Source: Fibrobacter sp. UWB15 (GTDB taxonomy: Bacteria > Fibrobacterota > Fibrobacteria > Fibrobacterales > Fibrobacteraceae). From it: a stretch of 64,000 nucleotides of DNA. The translations under genes and the position numbers were made by a program. The stretch covers positions 44,338 through 108,337 of the forward strand of contig NZ_FXBA01000010.1 of assembly GCF_900177705.1 (NCBI RefSeq), read 5' to 3'. This document shows, piece by piece, positions 26,415 through 32,783 of the stretch. The notes under the pieces are model-generated. The model was not told the origin of the DNA. It did no database searches and was given only the letters and a program-made list of their open reading frames with translations. Each line of letters begins with the position of its first letter. The stretch's first letter is position 1.

Positions 26415-27157
26415 TGGAAGATGTATATATGAGTATTGAATTAGGACAATTAAAAAGTATTCTTGAAACAGCTAAAAAACTTCAAAATGGCGAAATAAAA
26501 ACTCCTACGACATTAAAGGGACTGATTGATAATTATAATTTAATTTCTTATAATAATGGTAACCCTACGGATTTGCCTACAATTTTACCATTTGATGAAA
26601 AAAATGATATTAGTTGGGACTATATAAGTCTTGCCGGAAATGGCCCATCCAAGCTAGCAAATCTCATTGTATATACAGAAGGCTATATAAATGCTCATAC
26701 GCCTATTCCTCCAACAATAAAAAAAGTTGAAGGTTGGAGTAAAGGACATGTTATAACCATTGTTGGAATTATCATTGCTCCAGTAATAGGTTTAAGTTAC
26801 AATCAAGGGGCGAACTCAAAAGAAAAAGAACTATATGATGAACGCGAGTCCTTAAAGACAGAAAAAAATGAATTACAAAAAAACAACTCGGACCTAAATG
26901 ACAGTATAATATCTTTAAATAGATCTCTAGACGCTTTGCAAAATGTAAAACAGTTAAAAGAAACATTAAACGATTCAATCCTTTCACTGTCAAAAAAGAA
27001 TGAATTATATGTTGATAGTATAAAACGACAAAATCAAAAATTAGATTCATTACAGCATAAGTTAAGCGAGAAGACGACACAATCAGATGGATTATACATG
27101 ATATATAAACAAGCAAGTGATTCTTTAGCAAAAGGATTAAAACGTCGAAAAAAATGA
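26414..27157 (+). CDS. Membrane-anchored coiled-coil protein between mod and res
   Basis: The 247-aa product is unrecognised. Residues 1-110 are soluble and Asn/Ile/Leu-rich. A hydrophobic segment (GHVITIVGIIIAPVIGLSYN, about 115-135) could span the membrane. The remaining 110 residues are a heptad-like charged coiled coil (KEKELYDERESLKTEKNELQ; LNDSIISLNRSLDAL) ending in a basic LKRRKK tail. The gene is strongly A/T-rich and unlike its neighbours in codon use, suggesting separate acquisition. Its ATG overlaps the mod stop by one base, so it is translated with mod. It may tether the complex to the membrane or act as an effector; both are speculation. Confidence 0.75.
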   Translation: MEDVYMSIELGQLKSILETAKKLQNGEIKTPTTLKGLIDNYNLISYNNGNPTDLPTILPFDEKNDISWDYISLAGNGPSKLANLIVYTEGYINAHTPIPPTIKKVEGWSKGHVITIVGIIIAPVIGLSYNQGANSKEKELYDERESLKTEKNELQKNNSDLNDSIISLNRSLDALQNVKQLKETLNDSILSLSKKNELYVDSIKRQNQKLDSLQHKLSEKTTQSDGLYMIYKQASDSLAKGLKRRKK

Positions 27158-27158
27158 G

Positions 27159-27197
27159 GTTCTCTTAAATTCAATTTAAAGTGGAATTTAAGAGAAC
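27159..27197 (+). repeat. Perfect 14-bp inverted repeat upstream of res
   Basis: GTTCTCTTAAATTC (27159-27172) and GAATTTAAGAGAAC (27184-27197) are perfect inverted copies around an 11-base A/T-rich loop. They begin two bases after the coiled-coil gene's stop and end 12 bases before the res ATG. There is no T-tract. It could be an mRNA processing or attenuation hairpin, or an operator. Confidence 0.85.
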
Positions 27198-27209
27198 TCG
27201 GGGTAAAAC

Positions 27210-30200
27210 ATGAAGTTTAAGTTCAAGATTCAACAGTACCAGACCGACGCGGTGGAATGCATTGCCCGCGTGTTCGATGGCGAACCCTGTATTGACAAAA
27301 CCTTGTACCGTCGCGATATCGGCAAGGTCAATTCACCCATGCTCAGGCTCGAAAACGAGGAAGGCTACAGTAACCACGAACTGGTGCAATCCGAAGGCAA
27401 TCTTCTTGAAAATATCCGCCAACTCCAGCTCGAAAACGACATCAAAAAGTCTGAAAAGCTGAACAAGAATCTTGGACTTGTGAATCTTGACATTGAAATG
27501 GAGACTGGCACCGGCAAGACGTATGTCTATATCAAGTCGATGTTCGAGCTGAACAAGCGATATGGTTGGAGCAAGTTCGTCGTGGTGGTGCCGAGTATCG
27601 CCATCCGCGAAGGTGTCGCAAAAAGTTTCGAAATGCTGGAGACGCATTTCTTTGAACACTACGGCAAAAAGGCCAAGTGGTTCGTCTATGACAGTTCTAA
27701 CCTGCAAAAGATTGATTCCTATTCGAGCGATGCCGGAATCAACGTGATGATTATTAACACGCAAGCGTTCGCCAGTTCCATGAAAGAGGGCGCGAACAAT
27801 AAAGAAAGCAAGATTATCTATTCCGAGCGCGATGAATTTGCAAGCCGTAAACCTATTGATGTGCTAGCCGCGAACCGCCCGATTATCATTATGGACGAAC
27901 CGCAAAAGATGGAAGGCGCTGCTACGCAAGCAGGCCTCAAGCGATTCAATCCGCTGTTCACCCTATATTTCTCGGCAACTCACAAGACCGACCATAACCT
28001 GATTTACGCCTTGGACGCACTGGATGCATACAACAAGAAACTTGTCAAGAAAATCCAGGTCAAGGGTTTTGAAATCAGCAATATCCCGGGCATCAAGGAT
28101 TACATGTATCTTGATGACATCGTCAAAAGCAAGAACAAGGCTCCCATCGCAAAGATAGAAGTCAATGTCAAGTTGAAAAGCGGAGTCATCACCCGCAAAA
28201 TTTTGAGTTTCGTGGCGGGCGACAAGCTTGAAACAGCGACAGGCCTCCAGGTCTATAAGGGGCTCGAAGTCCTGAATATCGACCCTGAACGTAGTTCAGT
28301 TACTTTTGTCAATGATGTTGTTCTAAGCAAGGGACAAGTTGTCGGCGATATTTCCGAAGACGCCATGAAGCGCGCCCAAATTCGCGAAACCATCAAGTCA
28401 CACTTCGAAAAAGAAAAGTTTAATTTTGAACGCGGCATCAAGACGCTTTCGCTGTTCTTCATTGACGAAGTTTCCAAATACAAGTCTTACGATGACGAAG
28501 GCAACGAAGTCAAAGGCGAATACCAGAAAATTTTCGAAGAAGAATACGATTACTACCGTAACGAAAACAGCAACCTGTTCAACGGGAAATATCAGGAGTA
28601 TCTGGACCGCTTTGATGCCGCACAAGTCCATAACGGATATTTTTCCATCGACAAGAAGGGTCATGCCATCAATAGCGCCCTTAAACGTGGTTCCGACATC
28701 GCGGACGATATTTCTGCATACGACTTGATTCTCAAAAACAAGGAACAGTTGCTCAGTTTTGATGAACCGACGCGATTCATCTTCTCGCATTCGGCACTCC
28801 GTGAAGGCTGGGACAATCCGAACGTTTTCCAAATCTGCACATTGCGCCACGCAAGTTCCGCTACGGCAAAACGCCAAGAAGTAGGCCGCGGCCTTCGCTT
28901 GTGTGTAGATATCAACGGCAACCGCATGGACCTTGATTCACTCGGCGAAAACATTCACGAAGTCAACAAGCTGACCGTCATTGCAAACGAAAGCTACAAA
29001 GATTTCGTTTCGGGCCTTCAAGCCGAAACCAAGGAAGTCCTGCGTACTCGCCCGACAAAGGCCGACGAAGAATTCTTTATCGGCAAGAACGTCACTGTCG
29101 ATGGAGTCAAACGCCCGATTACAAAGGCCGAAGCGGATGCCATTCACGCCTACTTGCTCATTAACGATTACATTGACGACAAGGGCAACGTTACCGAGGT
29201 TTACAAGATCGCCCTCAAGAACGGAACGCTGGAGCCTATCAAGAAGGCTTCCATCGCCCCCATGGAAGCAGATGTCCACAAGCTTGTGCAATCTATCTTT
29301 GACGAATCAATCGCCCTTGACGGAATGGTCGAAGACGGCAACCAGACAGAAATCAAGGATAACGGACTCAACAAGGCGAACTTCGAAAAGAAGGAATTCC
29401 AGGAACTGTGGAATCAAATCAACCACAAGTACGCCTATACCGTGCACTACGACAGCGACGAACTTATCAAGAAAGTCGTGGACGATATCAATGCAAACTT
29501 GATTGTGAAGAAGTTGTCTTATACAGTGCAGTCTGGCGAGCAGAAAGACGTAAACGATTTTGGCGACAACCAAAAAACCGCTTCGGAAGTAGTCGATATC
29601 GCCGCCATGTCGCAAACCAAGTATGATCTGGTCGGTGAAATTGCCAAGGGCGCGACCCTCACCCGCAAAACCGTCGTCGCCATATTGAAGCGGATTGACG
29701 CAAGCAAGTTTGCATTATTCAAGAGCAATCCTGAAGAATTTATCAGCAAAGTCATCAAGACCATCAAGGAACAGAAAGCGACCATGATTGTGGAGTGCAT
29801 TCGCTACAACACAATCGACGACACTTACGACAGTACCATTTTCACTAACGAAAAGCATTCTTCAACATACGAACGCGCAATCCCCGCCAACAAGAGCATC
29901 ATGGAATATGTGTTCCCCGACAGCAATGGCGAAAAAGAATTTGCCGAAGCTCTAGAAAAGGCAACCGAAGTCTGCGTGTACGCCAAACTACCGAGAAGCT
30001 TCCAGATTCCGACCCCTGTAGGCAACTACGCTCCCGACTGGGCTATCGCCTTTGAAAAGGACAAAGTAAAACACGTATTCTTTGTTGCCGAAACAAAAGG
30101 TTCAATGGATACAATGATGCTTCGCCCTGTCGAAAAGGCAAAAATCGAATGCGCCAAGAAGCTGTTCAATGAAGCCTCGACCGGGAATGTCCACTACGCA

Positions 30201-30248
30201 CACGTAGCGAGCTACCAGGATTTGCTGAATGCAGTGAGGGCTGGGTAA
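27210..30248 (+). CDS. res: Type III-like restriction endonuclease, Res subunit
   Basis: The 1012-aa protein has an SF2 helicase-like motor: Walker A METGTGKT (residues 97-104), a DEPQ motif II (Asp229) as in type III Res proteins, FSATHK (motif III), and HSALREGWDNPN with RQEVGRGLRL (motif VI). A C-terminal PD-(D/E)xK nuclease core follows: APDWAI (Asp943) and VAETKG (Glu961, Lys963). With Mod it would cut unmodified DNA after ATP-driven communication between sites. The length is typical for Res. The catalytic residues look intact, so activity is expected. GGGG at 27200 serves as a weak Shine-Dalgarno. A terminator lies 15 bases after the stop. Confidence 0.92.
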   Translation: MKFKFKIQQYQTDAVECIARVFDGEPCIDKTLYRRDIGKVNSPMLRLENEEGYSNHELVQSEGNLLENIRQLQLENDIKKSEKLNKNLGLVNLDIEMETGTGKTYVYIKSMFELNKRYGWSKFVVVVPSIAIREGVAKSFEMLETHFFEHYGKKAKWFVYDSSNLQKIDSYSSDAGINVMIINTQAFASSMKEGANNKESKIIYSERDEFASRKPIDVLAANRPIIIMDEPQKMEGAATQAGLKRFNPLFTLYFSATHKTDHNLIYALDALDAYNKKLVKKIQVKGFEISNIPGIKDYMYLDDIVKSKNKAPIAKIEVNVKLKSGVITRKILSFVAGDKLETATGLQVYKGLEVLNIDPERSSVTFVNDVVLSKGQVVGDISEDAMKRAQIRETIKSHFEKEKFNFERGIKTLSLFFIDEVSKYKSYDDEGNEVKGEYQKIFEEEYDYYRNENSNLFNGKYQEYLDRFDAAQVHNGYFSIDKKGHAINSALKRGSDIADDISAYDLILKNKEQLLSFDEPTRFIFSHSALREGWDNPNVFQICTLRHASSATAKRQEVGRGLRLCVDINGNRMDLDSLGENIHEVNKLTVIANESYKDFVSGLQAETKEVLRTRPTKADEEFFIGKNVTVDGVKRPITKAEADAIHAYLLINDYIDDKGNVTEVYKIALKNGTLEPIKKASIAPMEADVHKLVQSIFDESIALDGMVEDGNQTEIKDNGLNKANFEKKEFQELWNQINHKYAYTVHYDSDELIKKVVDDINANLIVKKLSYTVQSGEQKDVNDFGDNQKTASEVVDIAAMSQTKYDLVGEIAKGATLTRKTVVAILKRIDASKFALFKSNPEEFISKVIKTIKEQKATMIVECIRYNTIDDTYDSTIFTNEKHSSTYERAIPANKSIMEYVFPDSNGEKEFAEALEKATEVCVYAKLPRSFQIPTPVGNYAPDWAIAFEKDKVKHVFFVAETKGSMDTMMLRPVEKAKIECAKKLFNEASTGNVHYAHVASYQDLLNAVRAG

Positions 30249-30262
30249 GGATGTAAAGACAT

Positions 30263-30311
30263 ACTTCCTGCCGGAACTTTGTTGCTAAGTTCCGGTTTAG
30301 GAAGTTTTTTT
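30263..30311 (+). terminator. Rho-independent terminator of the defence operon
   Basis: ACTTCCTGCCGGAACT and AGTTCCGGTTTAGGAAGT form a long, nearly perfect stem followed by TTTTTTTG. It starts 15 bases after the res stop. Confidence 0.85.
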
Positions 30312-30312
30312 G

Positions 30313-30483
30313 CTAGTTGTTTATGAATTGGTTAATCAATGCGTGAATTATAGGCCAATATTCGCTGATTAGCTTTGCCAACTTGAAAATATTAATTAGT
30401 TGGCCAATCGCTTTCCGAATTTTAGCTGTTTCATTCAACCATTTTTTGACGCAAACAATACAACTCTTAAGCTTTTTTTCCAT
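30313..30483 (-). CDS. 56-aa cationic amphipathic peptide, convergent with res
   Basis: Read from an ATG at 30483 the frame gives MEKKLKSCIVCVKKWLNETA, then KIRKAIGQLINIFKLAKLIS, then EYWPIIHALINQFINN and a TAG. Lys/Arg are concentrated in the first half, hydrophobic residues recur every three to four positions, and a CxxC (CIVC) is present. An AAGGAGC sits four bases before the ATG, better than most starts in the window. The peptide resembles small membrane-active or toxin-like peptides, but no family is recognised. Its stop lies at the end of the res terminator's T-run, so the two transcripts collide. The leader upstream (30484-30700) contains an inverted repeat with TATAAT boxes. Confidence 0.6.
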   Translation of the reverse strand: MEKKLKSCIVCVKKWLNETAKIRKAIGQLINIFKLAKLISEYWPIIHALINQFINN

Positions 30484-30638
30484 AAAAGCTCCTTATGACA
30501 TTAACTGCCACCAGTTTATAAGTTTACTTGTGGATTTAGCGATCGAGATGGTGTAATATCTTGGTCGCCGTGAATTGGAACCGTCCAGTAAGGAATCAGC
30601 CTACTCGGTTCTCAATTTAGGGGCTTAAAATTCTTCCC

Positions 30639-30696
30639 TTTGATATAATTCTGATTGGGTATCCTCTGTTTTATCCACAACCTAAATTATATCAAA
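30639..30696. promoter_or_regulatory. 12-bp inverted repeat with TATAAT boxes flanking a DnaA-box sequence
   Basis: TTTGATATAATT (30639-30650) and AATTATATCAAA (30685-30696) are perfect inverted copies 34 bases apart. Each contains TATAAT on its own strand. Between them is TTATCCACA (30671-30679), the consensus DnaA box. The minus-strand copy could be the -10 of the 56-aa peptide gene. No good -35 was found on either strand. The rest of the 607-base gap between res and ahcY shows only the features listed separately. Confidence 0.45.
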
Positions 30697-30732
30697 GTTG
30701 TTTCTTGGTATGGATTTTCAGCTATTTTTTAT

Positions 30733-30775
30733 AAAAAAACTCCCCGCGCATTTTAATTGCACGGGGAAATTTTTA
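30733..30775 (-). terminator. Bidirectional terminator after ahcY
   Basis: CCCCGCGCA (30742-30750) pairs with TGCACGGGG (30758-30766), with one wobble pair. On the minus strand it runs into AGTTTTTTT; on the plus strand AAATTTTT follows. Confidence 0.8.
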
Positions 30776-30810
30776 GATCCTTCGCGACCTATGGTCGCTC
30801 AGGATGACGC
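30776..30810. repeat. REP-like palindrome of the GATCCTTCGC...GCTCAGGATGAC type
   Basis: GATCCTTCGCGACC and GGTCGCTCAGGATGAC form an imperfect hairpin. This sequence type (ATCCTTCGC...GCTCAGGATGAC) recurs between genes in many bacterial genomes. It lies between the ahcY terminator and the ahcY stop. Confidence 0.65.
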
Positions 30811-30855
30811 TTCTCTCGTCTTTAGTAGTTATTCTTAACCACCAACCACTAATCA

Positions 30856-32316
30856 CTAGTACCTGTAATGATCAGCCTTGTACGGGCCTTCCACAGGCAC
30901 GCCGATGTAGTCGGCCTGGGCCTTGGTGAGGGTCGTCAGGTGAACGCCGAGCTTTTCGAGGTGGAGGCGTGCGACCTTTTCGTCGAGGATCTTCGGGAGC
31001 GTATAGACGACACCGCTTTCGTACTTGATGCCGGCGACAGTCTGCTTGCCCTGGGCGTTGAGCCAAAGGTCGATCTGCGCGATGGTCTGGTTCGTGAAGC
31101 TTGCGCTCATCACGAAGCTCGGGTGACCGGTAGCGCAGCCGAGGTTCAGCAGGCGGCCTTCGGCGAGCACGAGGATGCTGTGGCCGTCGGGGAAAATCCA
31201 TTCGTCGTACTGCGGCTTGATTTCGTTCCTCTTGATGCCCGGAATCTTCTTGAGGCCAGCCATGTCGATTTCGTTGTCGAAGTGGCCGATGTTACCGACG
31301 ATGGCGCGGTGCTTCATCTTGCTCATCTGTGCTGCGCTAATGATGCCGGTGTTGCCGGTGGTGGTCACGAAGATGTCGGCGTAGCTCACGACTTCGTCGA
31401 GGGTCTTGACTTCGTAGCCTTCCATGGCGGCCTGGAGTGCGCAAATCGGGTCGATTTCGGTGATGATCACGCGGGCACCCTGACCGCGCAGCGACTGTGC
31501 GCAGCCCTTACCCACGTCGCCGTAGCCGCACACTACGGCAATCTTGCCAGCCATCATCACGTCGGTGGCGCGGTTGATGCCGTCGATGAGGGAGTGGCGG
31601 CAGCCGTAGAGGTTGTCGAACTTGGACTTGGTCACGGAATCGTTCACGTTGATGGCCGGGAACTTGAGGCGGCCGGCCTGGGCCATCTGGTACAGGCGAT
31701 GCACGCCGGTGGTGGTTTCTTCAGAAACGCCGCGGAGAGCCTCGCGGGCGCGGGTCCACTGCTTCGGGTCCTTCTCGAAAATCTTTTTGCAGGTGGCGAG
31801 GAACACGCCCCATTCTTCGCTGTCGGTAGCGGGGTTGAATTCGGGCACCTTGCCGGCGTCTTCGAATTCGGCGCCGCAGGTCACGAGCATGGTGGCGTCG
31901 CCGCCGTCATCCACGATGAGGTCTGCGGTCTTGCCGTCGGGCCACACGAGGGCGCGGGCGGTGTTTTCCCAGTATTCTTCCAAGGATTCACCCTTCCAGG
32001 CGAACACGGGCACGCCCTGCGGATTTTCTACGGTGCCCTTCTTGCCCACCACGACGGCGGCGGCAGCGTTGTCCTGCGTGCTGAAGATGTTGCAGCTCAC
32101 CCAGCGCACGTCGGCACCGAGGTCCACGAGCGTTTCAATCAAAATAGCGGTCTGCACGGTCATGTGGAGGCTACCCATGATGCGGGCGCCAGCGAGCGGC
32201 TTCTTGCCGGCGTATTCCTTGCGCAGCGCCATCAGGCCCGGCATTTCGGTTTCGGCGAGGTCGAGTTCCTTGCGGCCTTCCACTGCAAGGTTGATATCCT
32301 TAATTTTGTATTCCAT
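30856..32316 (-). CDS. ahcY: Adenosylhomocysteinase (S-adenosyl-L-homocysteine hydrolase)
   Basis: The 486-aa enzyme begins with [22 protein letters not shown] and shows family blocks [34 protein letters not shown], and the NAD-binding [20 protein letters not shown]. The C terminus ends in the conserved [10 protein letters not shown]. It splits S-adenosylhomocysteine into adenosine and homocysteine, relieving product inhibition of methyltransferases. The length agrees with bacterial AhcY that carry the short internal insertion (about 470-495). An AAAGGATATATTAAC leader precedes the ATG. The promoter region carries two TATGCATA-type repeats (32345-32375). Confidence 0.97.
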   Translation of the reverse strand: MEYKIKDINLAVEGRKELDLAETEMPGLMALRKEYAGKKPLAGARIMGSLHMTVQTAILIETLVDLGADVRWVSCNIFSTQDNAAAAVVVGKKGTVENPQGVPVFAWKGESLEEYWENTARALVWPDGKTADLIVDDGGDATMLVTCGAEFEDAGKVPEFNPATDSEEWGVFLATCKKIFEKDPKQWTRAREALRGVSEETTTGVHRLYQMAQAGRLKFPAINVNDSVTKSKFDNLYGCRHSLIDGINRATDVMMAGKIAVVCGYGDVGKGCAQSLRGQGARVIITEIDPICALQAAMEGYEVKTLDEVVSYADIFVTTTGNTGIISAAQMSKMKHRAIVGNIGHFDNEIDMAGLKKIPGIKRNEIKPQYDEWIFPDGHSILVLAEGRLLNLGCATGHPSFVMSASFTNQTIAQIDLWLNAQGKQTVAGIKYESGVVYTLPKILDEKVARLHLEKLGVHLTTLTKAQADYIGVPVEGPYKADHYRY

Positions 32317-32344
32317 GTTAATATATCCTTTTTAAAAATCCTTG

Positions 32345-32375
32345 TTTATGCATAAATATAGTTATATGCATAAAA
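32345..32375 (-). promoter_or_regulatory. Repeated TATGCATA-type palindromes in the ahcY promoter region
   Basis: TTTATGCATAAA (32345-32356) is a perfect palindrome, and ATATGCATAAAA (near 32364-32375) repeats its core, about two helical turns apart. They lie 30-60 bases before the ahcY start, where an operator or promoter would be expected. Confidence 0.4.
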
Positions 32376-32396
32376 CGTGTCAACGGCCCCGGTAAT

Positions 32397-32421
32397 AAAA
32401 AATCCCCGACCGGGGTCGGGG
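32397..32421 (-). terminator. Rho-independent terminator of the phosphatase-STAS operon
   Basis: CCCCGAC (32404-32410) pairs with GTCGGGG (32415-32421). On the minus strand the stem is followed by ATTTTTT. It separates the STAS gene from ahcY. Confidence 0.85.
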
Positions 32422-32457
32422 GTAAGTCTTGCGGACCAATCTTATTAAATAGGCTGG

Positions 32458-32754
32458 TTATTCGATAGTCAGAATGTCGCAGAACCCGGTCACTTCGAAA
32501 ATTTCCTTGATGGCCGAACTTGCGTTCTTTACGACCATGGAACCCTGTTTGTTCATGATCTTCTGCGCGGCAAGGAAAATACGGAGACCGGCAGAAGAAA
32601 TGTATTCCACGTTCTTCAGGTCGATGACGAGGGACTTGATTCCGTCCAGCTTGCCCTGGATTTCGGCGTCCAGTTGCGGAGCGGTCAGGGTATCGATACG
32701 TCCTGTAATAGCGATAGTCAGTGCATCTCCGTTAAGTGTTTTGTTGATTTGCAT
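32458..32754 (-). CDS. Anti-sigma-factor antagonist, STAS domain
   Basis: The 98-aa single STAS domain (MQINKTLNGDALTIAITGRI) has the phospho-acceptor motif EYISSAGLRIFLAAQKIM, in which one of the paired serines is the target of kinase and phosphatase. Such SpoIIAA/RsbV-like proteins switch partners according to phosphorylation. The gene starts 29 bases after a large SpoIIE-type phosphatase that also carries a kinase-like ATPase domain, so substrate and both opposing enzymes lie in one operon. No sigma factor is seen nearby, so the output is unknown. AGAGAGG precedes the start and a strong terminator follows. Confidence 0.9.
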   Translation of the reverse strand: MQINKTLNGDALTIAITGRIDTLTAPQLDAEIQGKLDGIKSLVIDLKNVEYISSAGLRIFLAAQKIMNKQGSMVVKNASSAIKEIFEVTGFCDILTIE

Positions 32755-32783
32755 AATTAACCTCTCTCTTTAATTTAATTTTT

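Noticed and set aside
18580..30248. Interpretation as DISARM or BREX
   Set aside because: There is no DrmB/DUF1998 pair, no PglZ or BrxC-like protein, and the methyltransferase and nuclease are of type III style.
30868..32355. Open frame of 495 codons antisense to ahcY
   Set aside because: AhcY is unmistakable on the other strand; the antisense product has Ala/Gly/His-rich composition with no motif.
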